A DNA stretch of 64,000 bases from assembly GCA_002197995.1 (NCBI GenBank), contig NGZR01000002.1, positions 8,060,001 through 8,124,000 on the forward strand. The letters are read 5' to 3'. This stretch comes from Gaeumannomyces sp. JS-464. Taxonomy: Eukaryota > Ascomycota > Sordariomycetes > Magnaporthales > Magnaporthaceae. The translations under genes and the position numbers were made by a program. Shown in pieces: positions 13,412 through 26,962 of this stretch. A model generated the notes under the pieces. It saw only the letters and a list, made by a program, of their open reading frames with translations. It did not search any database and was not told where the DNA came from. The stretch's first letter is position 1. Each line of letters starts with the position of its first letter.

Positions 13412-16400
13412 CACGTGCGTGCGTCCCGTGGTTTCCCCCAAGGAAGGTTTAGGTTGCGGAGGTATGTCAAAGACAGATCACCCGTGCGGCACAAAGTTCA
13501 GACCTCTCCCTCGGCGACATCAAAGCTCCCAGGGGAGACAAGCAGCACCGGCCCGGGGGCTCGGGGCCGAGGGCGTGTGTTGGGCGGCGGCTGCATGCCG
13601 CGCGTTCAACGGCATGCAGGGCAAGTAGGTAGGTATGGGTGCCCAGGGGGGATACGGACGTACCGTACCGTGAGGATAGGGGGGGAATAGGGGACTGGGC
13701 AACTGCTGGGTGATAATGGTGCTGCTGGCAGTGCAGTGTGCATAATTGTCTCTCCGATCCTGGCTACTCTGCCAGAGTCTGAAGTGAGCCATCTTCGGAT
13801 GACAGCACCAATTCAGGCTAGGAGATAACACAGAGTTGTGTGAAACTGGCCAACCCTTGCACAAGGCGGGCTTTGCTTTTTTCTAGCATTTCCTCTATTT
13901 TTATTTTTTTATTGTTTCTCTTTTCTTTTCATATCTGTTTTCTTGCTTCTCGTGTCTTTCTGTCTTTCTGTCTTTTTTTGCTCCTCTCTCATGCTTGTAT
14001 CCGTGAGCTTCCCGTCGTCAAACGTCTGATCCGTCGACCCGCCAACTTTTGTTCTGATATTCGTTGGAGCCCGAGCAGCCGGGCAGGAGTTGGTTTGACA
14101 GGGCCCCAGCCATCATCTCACACGCGCTAGCGCCAGACGACGCGGGCTGGCGTGTGGGGTGGGCGTGTAATCATCCCTGCACGTTTTTGCCGGGGAGGAG
14201 GGTGGGTGTCAATCATGGCCTTCCGTTCGCCTTGTTCTGTTCTCGCCTCGACGCAGGCAGAATAGGATCTCAGACAATGAGCCGGACGACTTGACCCTCC
14301 AATTTCGCGGCGACGGGAAAGACTGAGAAGAAAAAAATCCCGACTTCCTCAGGCTGCGCAACGAGATTCGCATCCTGCCCCTCGATCCAAATCAATCCCA
14401 CTTTTCCTTCCCACAGGCCCGGCGCAAAGTCGCATTGTTTTTGTTTCGATTGCTTCAATTCCTTTCGGCTGTTTTGCGAGACCATTCCTTCCATTTCGGC
14501 AGCAAGTTTTCTGGAAAACCAAGCGCATGGCGGGGCAAGGAAACGCGGACCACACACAACCCTTTGGAGAAAGCCAATATCATCCATGCCTGGTCATAAG
14601 AAGGTCGGCCTTCGGTTGGGGTAAGTTACTCCGAGGCCACTGAACCCTACCTACCTAGGTACCTACATACTGCCCCTGGCGGGCGTGGAGTCGGGGGTCT
14701 GTCAGGGCATGAGTCGACGATAGAGGCATGGGAGGATGTAATGCAGCGCAGCGCACCCGGGGGGCGGCAAAAGGAACAAAAAGCCTATACAAAATGACAT
14801 GAGGGCTTGGCATGGGAAAGTGGAAAAACGGCCGGCCGGCCAGATTTGCGATGTGTGCGCGGGCCACTCGTCCTCGTCGTCTCCCCTCGGCCAGCCCAGC
14901 CTCGAACGGCTACCTGCGTCTTCCCGGTGACCGTGCTCTCTCCTTGCCACCGGCGCAGGCTTTAACCCATCCGAGCCCGCCCGTACCTGCGCCAGCGCAA
15001 AAAAAGCGACTCGCCCAAACCCCCCACCAGTCTGCACGCGGTGCTGGGGTCGTACCAGGGACAAGGATGGACGGATGGGATGAAATCTCGCCCTGTGCCA
15101 CTCGCTGCGGTTGCTGCTCTGCAATTCCTCGCATGGAGATTTGTCGCTCCCCTTTTCCCAGGGGCAGCAACGGGCTGGCACAGGGTTGCGAGGCCATCCA
15201 ACGTGCGTGGTAGGCAGGTGGTAATTTAGGCGCGTCGCGTCGCCCCTGGAATAGGAAGGTTTCGACTGGGGGTGGTCCCTGGGACTCCCGAGGCGAAACC
15301 AAACGTCAAGAGATGGGCAAATCCAGACCCTCCCGGCGGGAGATCCCTTTTGATTTTAGCGCGGGATTCAAGCTTGCAATCTAAGACAATCCCCCGTGTC
15401 AACCCTACGCATATTTCCATTGATTGATTTTCCGCTTGGTGCCGTCGAGTTTCCTGTCGCTTCTCGCCAACAGCACGCGCCCCCACATTGCTCGGAGCCC
15501 CATCAACCCCCATGGTGAAGATCAGAGGATGCCCGTCCATTGTGGCTGAGCAGCCTGTCTGAGGCAATTTGTCCATCCGGGAAGGGGGACCCTTCCCCAT
15601 CGGATGGGGTTCCGGTCCCCGCCGTCGTCTCGCGTCCCCTGGCGTGTCGACCGGGCAGTCCTGGTAGCTGCCGGATCCAATCTGATTTCCTACCGGACGG
15701 CATCGTTGTTTGCGTGCCAAACCGCGCCGGCCGAGCGGGCGCGCTTTTCATTGCCCGTGTCAAGAAAGCCGTCAAACGGTTGGAAAATTGGTGGTACCTG
15801 CCAAGCCGCCTGGAGCTGTGGCCCTCCTGTACTCTCACGGACGGTCTCGCAAGGACGGACGGTAGCGTAGCACCTATGGACAGGCCCCATGGCATATGCC
15901 GGTTCATCAACCCACCCGCGAGAACATTGAAATTGCCCGATTTGGAATGGCGCCACCACAAACTTCCCCTACCAAATACCAAATATTCTACCGTTAGAAT
16001 ACTGTGCATCCTTCCGTGCTAGCGGCCGTCAACCACGAGAGCTGGCTGGCAAGGGTGGCGATTACATAAACGGCCCACCTGATACGTGGTGATTGATGTC
16101 GTTTGCGCTTGTCGTTTAGGCTGTCGTTTGGCGCAAGGCACGCGCACGACAACGGGTAAAGCAGGTTTGGGTGGCGTTGCTAGCGGCACGCAGCCCAGTC
16201 TCCTCCGAGCCTCTCAGAAGGCTCGCTGGTTCTCGAAGAGGAAGGGGAGCCCGGCATTGGATTTGCTGCTAAAATGACGACTTGGACGTGGAGCACCTTA
16301 TGAGGTTGCCCGGCTGGCTGGCTGGTTGGCTGGAGGAACCTTGGGGTGTGGGCAGGCTGCGCTGAATGGACGTTGCCGATAGAAGCAAACTTCCCGTCCT

Positions 16401-18527
16401 TGATATTCGGAAATTTCATCCGAAGAAGGCCCGCCCGGCCGCGTGTGGCCCCATCGCCTTGTCTTTTCTACTTGCGCTTTTTGCTCTTATTGCCTTTGCG
16501 AATTGGATGCAAACCCCAAGACAGCTCATTCATCCATTGGACATGTCGTAATTTTGTTTCCCATGGGCCTTGCTTATGTGGCTTGCCGTGAGCGCGGTTG
16601 ATCCCAAACGGTGCGCGCGGGTTCGCTACGAGGGACGATGGCTTTTGATCTGGTCGGACGCCAACCTCACAAATGTGCCGTTGCGGTTTTGCCCGAGCCC
16701 CCGGAACGCCTCTCGGCGGGCTATAAGGCCTGGGACTCGGTGGGAGAATCCGCACATCATCACACAGATCCATTCGCAGCCACGAGGCGCGGAGCGGCCA
16801 CACATCACTTCGGTAGAAGGCGCACCTTTGCCCCTCCAATCTCATCTGTCGCAAATCTCGCCCGACTTTAGCGCGTGGACGGATCATGCATGTCTCGTCC
16901 GAGTCGATTTCGAGTTAGCCCTCGATCTATCCATCCTAATCCGCTCACGTGAACTGTGATTCAGCCACACATAGAAGAGAAGGTGACCGCGACGTCGAAA
17001 AAAAAAAACAAAAAAAAAACAACAACAACGAGAGACCAGCGCCATGCTGCGTGCCTTTGCGATGTGGTCGACCTGAACCGCACCTGCTGCATTTGCACGC
17101 CCATTCTGAAACTCGTGGCTGACCCACCCCTGCCTTGCGCTGGTGGTCCGAAAGGCTTCCAGCAAGTTCGCTCCAGGGGCAAGAACCCGCTAGCCGGCTG
17201 GGGTCAAGTGACCCGGGGGAGTGACAGACGGCAACTGGGGGCACAGACATTTTGGGGATGGCGCGGGGTTTCGAAGATCACTGCCCCAGCGATTCTTGTC
17301 TCGGGTGGGAACCTCGAATGGGGAGGTCTGTTCGAAGATGGAGGGCGAGAAAAACAAACAAGAAGAGGATTGAACAGAAAATACAAATCATTGGTGTGGC
17401 CCATGTCGCTATCGCAAACGGACGTCCCCTTGATCTCGGTGGCTTTGCAGCCCACCCCGTGCTTCTGGTACGCCACGAACGGGGCGCTGAAAGAGGACAA
17501 AGAATATTCCGCTGCAAGCCAATGCCAGCAAGGATGCAACCATCGAATTTCAATTCATGATGCCGGCCCAGCGAGGCAAAACCCGCGCCAAGGAAAGCAG
17601 CAGGAAAGTGACAAAAGCAAAAAGATCTTGACAGAAAGATGCCACCGGGCGACCTTGGGCCATCCTCGCCGCCGGGGGTGTGCGTGCCTTGCAGCGGATG
17701 ACAAAACCTCTCGACAAAGGCTCTCTCTCTCTCTCTCTCCCACTCACCTCTCTTTCACGATGGGCCACAGCGAGCACGCCCGCCCCGCGGTACTTGTTGT
17801 CGGGAGTCGGATGCCAGGGGGTGTGGGCGGCCACACGGAGGATGGTTTTCCATGAGTAGCACCCAGCCCGACCCCACCGAAAGGCGCACCCGGTGACGGC
17901 TCAGGGTTGCACACCATATCAGCCTGCGGCTTTGTCGGAGCAGCTTCCCACAGGCCGCTTGCGTCCGCTGCCGCTCCAGCAGAGCGAGGTCACACTGGTC
18001 TGGCCTTTCTGGTCTGCCATGGAGAGAGGGCATGCATGCAACCCAGGCACGCACGCCCACCCCCACCTCGGAAGATGGAGGGCATGACGACGATTTGGCG
18101 ACCCCTACGGGCCCGACATTGGCGAATCTCAGGATCTGGGGAAAGGGGAAAAGGCGATGTGGTGGCCGCCCTCCCCCGCGGGAGGATCAGGGCGGAGGTT
18201 GGTGATGGAGGGCAGAGGAAAAAAAAAAAGAAGGAAGACGACAGTCCGTGACGGGGGTGGTGGCATTGGGGCTGACGGGTGCACCGCTACGGCAGATGGG
18301 CCTCGGCCCAGAGCAAAACGTCGCCAGTGCCGAGGGGCAAGGGACGTCCGGGGGTCGTTCTCTGGCGTTGCTTTGCAGAGGGCAAAGCAGAGAGCCATTG
18401 GCGATGTGATGTGATTGATGCCAATACATTGAGCTAATCAGCTGTCCAACCAAGTCGCTTCTCAAGCCATTGACCTGCTCTCGACTAGGCACTACCTACC
18501 TACCACTTGGCAATATCCAGGCGGCTG

Positions 18528-18553
18528 AAAAAAAAAAAAAAAAAAAAAAAAAA
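18528..18553. repeat. Poly-A run of about 26
   Basis: An uninterrupted A run preceded by a CTACCTACCTACC tract. It is one of several A/T runs of similar length in this window (also at 13387, 26937 and 43802). Confidence 0.9.
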
Positions 18554-21218
18554 GGGCTTGCACGCGGAAACATCCACCATAGCGGGCAGTTTTCTTGCCG
18601 ACGTGCAACTCATGCTCCCAAACAGAATAAATGAGATAAGGAAAGGCGCACCACAGGCTGCGCCAAAAGGCGTGATGCGAAACGGCACGGCTCCACGCGT
18701 CATGGCCTGTGCTTGTTTTGTCGACCCGCTTGGTTTCGCCTTTTGGAAAGCTGAGCGGAAACGAAGGACATGCGGGCCGGGCAGCAGCTCGTCCATCTCG
18801 GGAGCAGTGAAAGACCGATCAGCAGAACTTCTCTCGATTGTGCAGCCGCCACGCCATGCAGGATGTGCATACGGCATGATATGGTGTGTGCGTGTGTGTG
18901 GCAACTCGGCGGCGGAAAGGAATGCCAACGCGGCTCGAGCAGTCAATCTCTCACACGAGGGCCGCCGCTGCTGGGTATGGGCGCGGCCGTCTGGTGTTGT
19001 GCATCGTCATCGAACATGGACCAGCTCGACATCTTGTGACGACACTGCTCGCGGCACCCGGGCTGCATTCGTCCCTACCTAGCTGTCCCTGTCGGATGCA
19101 CAGCAGAGAGATCCTCCTGTGATCTTCCCACCCCGTCCAAAATCCAATTCGCGCCTCCTCCCCTCCTCCTCCTTCTCCAAGACGGCCGGCGTCCATACAC
19201 ACACACACCCCTACCACCCCCTGGGGCAGAATCGCAACCATCCCGGCCACCAACCCTGCCAGGGGGACCCCTGGGCGCGCATCACAAACTCACTGGCTTT
19301 TTCTCTCCTTCGTGCCCCCCCCCCCCCCCACCTCCACCACTGACAAAAGCAAAGCAGAACAAGCACAACCCTCTTCGCCGTCTCCATCGGTCGAATTGAG
19401 CTGTCCACTTTCTTCCATGCTGCGCCAGGCCCCCAAAACCTTCCGGGACCCTTGGCGCGAGACTGGACGGGCGGAGACTGTTCTCACCGGGACGCGGTCT
19501 TTTGGGAGAATGAAGACGCGGTTTTTTCTCCTCGTTTTTTTTTCTTTCTCCCCATGCCCCATCGAGCCATACACACAGTGCCAATTCCCAAGTACCTGCG
19601 CAGTACCTTCCTCCAGGCAACGCACGAAATGCAGATCCACCCGGCACTTTGTGCTAGACTCACCCCCTCCCTCGGCCCACGTCTGCTCCCGGCTACCTAC
19701 GCGCCCCTCCATCTCGTTTCCTTCGCTTTGGTTTGTGCATAACTGTCCTCTCCCCGTAAGTGCAGGCCTGCCCAGGTGAGAGAAGGGCAAGGGGAAAATG
19801 GGAATGCCCGTCGCGTACCCCAAACAGCAAGTTCGTTTTTGCGATTTTGTTAATTTTTGATTTTATTCTTTTTTTTCTTTGTCTCTCCTTTTTTGTCATT
19901 GGCTCAAACGGCCACCACTAGCGGAAGGCCGTGCAGATCAGGTCCCTGTTCGCTGGACCCGCGACCGGCCCCTCATCCCCCATCGCATGTTCCGCGGAGG
20001 ACACACGCCGTGCACAATGCTGGTGCTGCGTCCTGCCTTTGTGCAGCTCAGTAGGAAGCATGTCGCCGCAGACGAGCAGCAGCAGCAGCGGCGGCAGCGC
20101 ACAGGGTTGACGTAGATACCGAGCAGGGACGCAGGCAAAAAGGAATTGCTGCACCCTCCTCCATCCCGCCACCCTCGTCCCTGCCGTCAGCGAGGGGTGG
20201 TCTCAGCTGGCTGCCGACCCAAGAGATTTGCCCAAGCCCTGCCCTGCGATCTGACTGACGAAAAAAAAAACCGCCCGCGCGCATCTTCCTGGTACCTGGC
20301 CGGCTTTGCCTGGCCGCTCGCGCTCCTCTCGACGCGATGCGCCACAGAACCACCAGCGGCGCATCCTGGCAGCCCATCGCGCTTTTCTTAGAGGGTCGCT
20401 CTGGCCGACCCATGATCCCTCCCCGGCACCGCCGTTGAGCGACCTCGTCTCGACTGCCTGGTGCCGGATGCCTGCGCCAGTTTTATTGGTGGTAATGGAC
20501 CAGAGTACCCAGATGCATGTAACTGTGGTGCGGTACGTACATGCCACCCCCCATCCCCTCGACTCTCTCTCTTTCTCTCTCTGCCCCTTAGCTGCACGCC
20601 CTCTGCCCAACCCATCGCATCCCTGGTACCCGCTCCACAGCCAAACAGCAGACGCCTGCCTGCCGCCCGCCTGCTTTGCCCTTCTTCTTTCCTACAGTGT
20701 TTTTCTACGATAGGGATGCCGGGAGACTCATCTCGCCCAGGGCCATGCATGCCCTGTCCACGACGCGGGCGGCCACTTCTCAACAGCTGGACGGGCGGGC
20801 TGCAGGCCGTTTGTGGTGGGTGTCATTCGCTTCCCCCTTTTCCTGTTCTTTGTTACTCACCTTATTTCTCTCATTCACTCTTTCAATACCGGCTCACTCA
20901 CACACCATCCCAGACACCAGACCAGACCAACCCAGAACCGTTGGCCCGATCGGCTGGCCTGACTAAAATAACCTAACCTCCCGATCCTCATCTGCTTAAC
21001 ATGCTGCTTTGTCTCGCCGGCTACGCTCTCCAAACATATTTTGAAGCAGCAGAACGGCCCGCCTGCTACACTGTCGCCGCCGGGAAGGACAACACGTCCA
21101 TCCGGAGCGTTTTCTCAACTGGCCGATCGTCTCGCTTCGGCTGGCGAAGTTTCCAGGGACTCCACCTGCTCACAGCCTGCCTCCCACCTGTCCCACAGGT
21201 GCAGCAGCAGTAGCATCA

Positions 21219-21243
21219 GCAGGCAGGCAGGCAGGCAGGCGGG
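21219..21243. repeat. (GGCA)n tetranucleotide repeat
   Basis: About six GCAG/GGCA units follow a GCAGCAGCAG stretch in the region upstream of the homeobox gene. Confidence 0.8.
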
Positions 21244-23286
21244 TGTGAGGTGGTCAGGCAGGTAGCCCTTAGTCTGCATTTTTCAGGTACACCATTCGCC
21301 CGCCCTTACTCGGAGGGTTGTTTGCATATTCGCTTGCCGACGGCTGCTGCTGCTGGGCCCAAAATTCGGTTCGAGGTGTCATCACGCCCACCCAAGGGAC
21401 AAAAAAAAAAGGCATGCGGCATTAGCCATTCAGCCGAGAGCTGGCCATGATCCAGGCTTGCCTGATATGCTCTTGCTGTGTGGTGGTTGCACAGTGCAGA
21501 TAACCGAACAGAAGCGCTGCATGTCCCCTGTGGCTCAGCGGTTTCCAAGCTCGGCGGGCATTTGATATTATTGTCGCCCCAGGCCAGGTATAGGTGGTAT
21601 GTGTACGTAGTATACCACCTCTTCCCGGCCGGGCCTGGGGGTGGCTCTTTTTTTTTCTTTTTCTTTTTTTCTTTTTTCTTTTCCTTTTTCTTTTTTCGGA
21701 TTTGGTTTGGAAAAGTGGCCTGGCCCATCCATTCCTGCGCTTTTGGTGCTTGCTTGGGTCCTGCTCATTCTCGGTCCCTCCCCCTCCCATCTCTCTCCAT
21801 CCTCCTCTTCCCTCGATCTTGGTACTGGCTACACTGCTGCAATATTCGGGTAGCCTTAAAAAACAGGTCCGTTGCCCTCTCCGGGGGTGCTGAGTCGTCG
21901 CTGTCCCATAATTTTACCCACTGTCCGTGGTCAGGTACCAGGTACTCTGGTTTTTGCCAGGAGGACCCCCCCTGGCTCCTGTTCTCGGTGCGGGTCGCCT
22001 CCGCCCACCATCAACCGTTCTCTTCTTGTACCCCCTTCCTGGCTGGCCCTCGCAGCAGCAAGTCGTCTTCCCTCCCTCCCACCCCTTGCCCTGGCTACCT
22101 ACCGTTCTCCACACCACGGTTCTGTACCTGCCTTGCATGCCACTACGGTATACATAACATCGCGATCCGTTGCAGAACCCTCCCCTCGCCGCTGCCGGTC
22201 CTCCTGCTCCTCATCTCATCTGGACCTGGACCCTCTATCGCCAACCCGCCGCTCAAAAGGTTCTGAATCCGGACCCTGCCCTGCCACTATCTTTTTTTTT
22301 CTCCGTGTGTGGGTAGGCCCTGGGTGGTGCGAGTTACCCATCGGTATTAATCACACCCTTACTTTTCTTTTTTCGTTCCTTTTATCTCTTTCCCATTTTT
22401 TTTCTGTCTCTTGTCCTACTAAAGGCCGGGGTCCCTCGAGAGCGCACGCCTTACTGCAACCACGGGTGGGTAGTAGCCTCGACCGAAGCTCCATCCACGA
22501 CGGGGACTGGCACTTCAAGGACCGCATCGACGATCAACCCCACCAGGGAGTATCATTTGGCAACCTACAAAACACTCCTCTTCCTCGTCCTCTTCTCTTA
22601 TATATCAAACTGGTCCTCCCGCGTCTCCGGGGCGTCACTGTCACCTCTCACTCCCCCCTCCTTTATATCGATCTTCTTTTCCCTCGTTGCTACCTCTTGG
22701 TATTCACCCACCCAATCTACTTTCCGTGCGTTTTATAAACATTCTTGTCTTGTGGACCTTCACGTCGCCTATAGCCAGCCATCAGCGACATCTTTCTTCT
22801 CTTGTCGCATTCTGTCTACACGGCCGATCAACGGACTCAACATCTCATCTTCGCCGACGGCTTCATCCTGGCAACATATGCGCCACCCTATTCGCGCGTC
22901 CTAATCCCAGGAGGCCAGGCCCTTTCCAGTTCACATCGAGAACGAATTCGATACTCGCCGCTCACAGACCAAGGCTACCCTGTCCGTGCTTGGTGTCTGA
23001 TCTGCGTCCCAGCCGAAAGCGAATAGCACCGGCGAAACGCAGCCTCTTGACCGATCTAGGCCATCTACCACGGACGGCCGGTCGACTGGTGCACTCTAGG
23101 GCTTAGATCTCAGCAGACCTCCTTTCGCCCAGTCGCGGCAGAGGCCTTCCAAGACGCTTGTTCGTTCTCCAGGGAGCGATTTTGGCGACATCATCCGGGG
23201 CAGGGGTTTCGGCTGGAACCCGTCAGGATAGGACTTCGGTCACCACAGCACCCCTACCAGAAACTCGCGACGGCCACTCCTTCCCA

Positions 23287-25974
23287 ATGCTCGTGTCCAG
23301 GCAATGCGAAGCTGAACAGAACCACCACTGGAACTTCTACAAGCCCGTCTCCAGTCCACGCATGTCGACCCAGTACGACCCCCCGTTGTCGACACAGCCG
23401 GACTGGCAAGGACACTACTCGTCGTTCCTCCCGCCGGGGGACAACATCTTCGGGCAGTCGTACGAGCATGTGACGAACCCGAGCTCCGGATCGCAGCAGT
23501 CGCAGCAGCAGCCCCCGTCGGCCTCGCAGCCGCGGACGGCGGCCGGCGTGGAGGGCGCGAGCGGTGGTGATCTGGACGGCGTCGACAGCAAACCGGGAGC
23601 CCACAGCAGACACAGCAGCAGCAGCGTGTCTCCATTAAGCCACCGCCGGAGCCTAGACCCGCTGGGCCTCAGGCAAAAGCAGCCGTCGCCCATCCCGGAG
23701 CAGCCCGAACACCAGGGGGACCACTATGTGCACAAGGCAGCGCCCATCCAGGAGGAGGCCGGTGGCGAGGTTCCTTCGATAGATTCCCTCAGCCACTCGA
23801 TGCAGCCTCCCAGCAGCGGCGGACAACAACAGCAGCAGCAGGAGACCCAAGGAAGCAGCGCCGGCAACAACGATGGCCATGTGGCGCCCAAGGAAGAGGA
23901 GGACGACGGGCTTGATGACGAGGACATGCTGGAGGGCGACGGCGATGGAGAGGACGGCGGGGATGGCTCGTCCCAACCACAGACAGCAGCCGAGAGGACT
24001 GCGCAGAGGAGGAAGATGAAGCGCTTCAGGTATGACTGACTGGACTTGGATGGCTTGCAATGGCTTGCGCCGACTTGGCACACACCCACCCTCTTTTCAA
24101 TAGGGTCTTGCAGCCGTGGCTGGCGCGCGCGCGCGCACCTTTCGCCTTGGCGTCTCTCATCTAACCACGAATGGCTGTTGCACCGTTAGGCTCACGCACC
24201 AGCAAACCCGGTTCTTGATGAGCGAATTCGCGAAACAGCCGCACCCCGACGCGGCACACAGGGAGCGGCTGTCGCGGGAGATCCCCGGCCTCAGCCCGAG
24301 GCAGGTCCAGGTCTGGTTTCAGAATCGGTACGTAGCCCCCGGTCCGATCGTCGATTGGTGGGACTGGCTGTTATCCGGTCTGGCTTTCGGGAGACCCTGC
24401 TTTGCTGACACGACCTGCCGTCATTTTTTGCCTTGGGCTGAACTAGACGGGCCAAAATCAAGAGACTCACGGCTGATGACCGGGATCGCATGATCAAGAT
24501 GAGGGCTGTGCCGGACGACTTCGACAACGTGCAGGCGCTGCACTCGCCCTACGGCGCTGTGCACGCGCTGGGCACGCCCATCAGCTCGCCCGTCGACTTT
24601 GCCGGCTCGTCGTACGCCGAGCACATGATGCGCCCGCTGATGGTCGACGTGCGCCGCCCCGACGCCGCCGACGACCACCTGTCGCCCACGGGCCTCAGCC
24701 CGGCTTTCGGCAGCATCGGCTTCAACCCGTCCGCTGCGGCCATGGGCAGCTCTGACATGCTGTCGCCCCTGTCGCCGACGGCCGCGAGTGACCGCTACGG
24801 TTACCCGGGCCACCTGTCGTCGCCCCTGAGCGCGACGCCGCGCACGTCGAACCCGTTTGCGCGCCAGGGGAGCCTGGACGCGGGCATCCAGATCCACAGC
24901 CACCACGCCGCACAGCAGCACCAGCACCAGCGCCAGCAGATCCGGCCGCTGCAGCCGCTGCAGCTGCGCGAGACCATGTCGCGCTCGCGCTCCGACAACC
25001 TGCAGTCGCCGTTGCGGTCCAGCATGTCGTGGAAGGGCGACTCGATCGACTACTCGACCTACCACCAGGGCGGAGCGACGAGCCCGCAGCGCCACCACTC
25101 GCTCTACCAGCAGTCCGCCGACGGCAGCCTCACCAGCTCCACGGCCACGACGCTGGGCAGCGGCGGCTACGAGTCGGGCAGCAACTACTCGGGCACGACG
25201 GCCCACTCCCCGACGCACCTGAGTTATCCCACCTTCCAGTCGAGCAGCCTGCACTCGGGCGCCGCCGCCCAGCAGAGCCGCACCGGCAGGTTACGCGCCG
25301 CGTCGGCGTCCAGCACCATGCAGCCGCTGAGTCTGGACCTGAGGAGCCAGTACCGGGGCCTGCCGCAGTCGTCGTCGCACTCGGCCGGCGGCGCTGCCGG
25401 CGGCGCCTCCAGCCAGCGGTCCGCATCGGGCACGCACCACGGCCTGGGTGGCAACACGTCGGCCTACTCGAGCTTCCCGTCGGCGCCGCTGACGGCGCCC
25501 ATGGACTTTAACCTGTCACGCACCTCGACGACGAGCGGGCTCCGGTCCGCCGCCAACACGGCCTCCAACAGCACCAACACCGGCACCACCACCACCAACA
25601 ACAGCAACAACAGCGGAGTTGGAACCAGCGGAAACAGCCAGGACTACTCGATCCCGCAGATGAGCGCGCCCATCGCGCCCCCGAACGACTTCTCGCAGGC
25701 CTTCCAGGCCCGGACGCCGATCCGCGACAGCTTCGGGGCCTCGGCCGGCTCGGGCGCCACGATCCTGCACCCCCTGGGCGGGGGCGCCGGCAGCACGGCC
25801 GGGTCCGGGACTGACGGCAGGGGCGAGAGCGACTACTCCTCGGCGCACCGTCAACATCACCAACACCAACACCACGGCCACGCGCACCACCAGGATGGTG
25901 GGGGCCTGAAACGAAAGCACAGCTTCAGCACCTCGGCTTCCGGGCCCGGCCCGGCTTATGGAAGCACCGCCTGA
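23287..25974 (+). CDS. Homeobox transcription factor (three exons)
   Basis: A nuclear DNA-binding regulator, about 802 residues. Exons are 23287-24029, 24190-24327 and 24447-25974; the three lengths sum to a whole number of codons. Intron 1 (160 nt) lies at the start of the homeodomain and intron 2 (119 nt, GTACGT donor, CTGAAC branch-like site) splits a codon inside recognition helix 3. The spliced homeodomain (about residues 240-300) contains R-L-T-H-Q-Q-T-R-F-L, then S-P-R-Q-V-Q-V-W-F-Q-N-R-R-A-K-I-K-R, the typical helix-3 core with W, F, N and R. Before it are Gln-rich and strongly acidic segments (Glu/Asp run near 23900-23960). After it is a long Ser/Gly/His/Gln-rich, probably disordered region. 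The first in-frame ATG is 23287; 23362 is a possible second start. The homeodomain and the following conserved block resemble fungal HTF1/HOX-type regulators of conidiation, but I cannot assign the orthologue. A CT-rich leader precedes it. Confidence 0.9.
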
Positions 25975-26936
25975 TCGGACTGTTTTCTTGGTCTCTTTTT
26001 TTTTCGCCTCGAGGCTGTGTGGGGCGGAACTAAAGTTAAAAACGACCGCAAACAACAAAAAAAAATAAAGGACAAAAATAAAATATAGGACGGGGCGAGG
26101 TAGCCAACCACATGCGGGGAAGGGTGCTGCTTTCGACCACACCAAAAAAAAAAAAAAAAAAAAAGGGAGCTCAGCTTTACCTCCCTACCCCCACGACCTT
26201 TACCCGGCGGGTTTTGCAGGTCGGGGTGGCTTGGCGGGAGAGGCGCTGGCCAAACCGCCTCTTGGCACACGTTGGAAGCCTCGCCTCAAGGCTTCACCTC
26301 GCGTTCCGTCCCATCCTCATTCCTCCCTCTTATTTTTTGCACTCTTCTTCCCAGCCCTCCACCGCAACCCTCACGACACAAACCGTGACATCTTTTTCTC
26401 CTTCAAGGATCACCTCACACATCTCCTTGGCGCGGCGGACAAAATGTAACTTGCTTGGCCTCTTTTGTTTTTCTTGGAATGTGTGCACTCTCTCTTGGGG
26501 TTTTTTTTTTCTCGCCGACTGGGCTGTCTCATGCTTGTATTTGCCAAGTCCTCTTGCCCTTTTTTTTTTCTTTTTTTTTTTACTCTCCTCATGTCCTGGA
26601 CGCAACACGTTTTTCCCCCATTCTATACAAAGTGACGTTGGGAGCAAAGGGAAATGACTCAATGACTTTTTATTGAGAGATACCAAATTCTACTGGCAGG
26701 GGAAAAAAGGCATGGCCGGTCTCATTTTGGAGGATTCGCCAGCTTGCTCTACCAGGTTTTTTTTTTCTTTTCAGTTCACAGCCGGTTTTTTTTTCTTGGC
26801 TAACTTTTTTTCTTCTGTGTCTTGGACAGCCCTCGCGATCGATGTGCTACGGGTATCACCTTCTTCTCTCTTCTCATGGTTTACGGTTCGGGTCTGTTTG
26901 GTTCACATGGCGATAGGGGTGGTATCTCTGTGTATC

Positions 26937-26962
26937 TTTTTTTTTTTTTTTTTTTTTTTTTT
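26937..26962. repeat. Poly-T run of about 26
   Basis: The longest of a cluster of plus-strand T runs downstream of the homeobox gene (others near 26500-26580 and 27097-27114). Confidence 0.85.

Larger units (their letters stand above)
3933..23286. other. About 19 kb gene-poor stretch upstream of the homeobox gene
   Basis: I found no gene I can support here. Several frames are long on both strands (for example around 6.2-7.6 kb, 16.9-17.9 kb and 21.5-22.7 kb), but they overlap on opposite strands, consist of low-complexity Arg/Pro/Ser/His or Phe/Lys runs, show no domain, and have no consistent intron signals. The stretch holds many homopolymers and microsatellites, a polypyrimidine tract at about 21646-21697, and a CT-rich zone at about 22300-23160 that fits the promoter or leader of the homeobox gene. 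Untranslated RNAs cannot be excluded. Confidence 0.45.

Noticed and set aside
16956..17855. 299-codon plus-strand frame
   Set aside because: Starts in an A-rich tract, has low-complexity composition, no recognisable domain and no promoter-like leader.
24421..25254. Long minus-strand frame opposite the homeobox gene
   Set aside because: It is the antisense shadow of exon 3, Arg/Val/Ala-rich because of the GC-rich third positions of the real gene.
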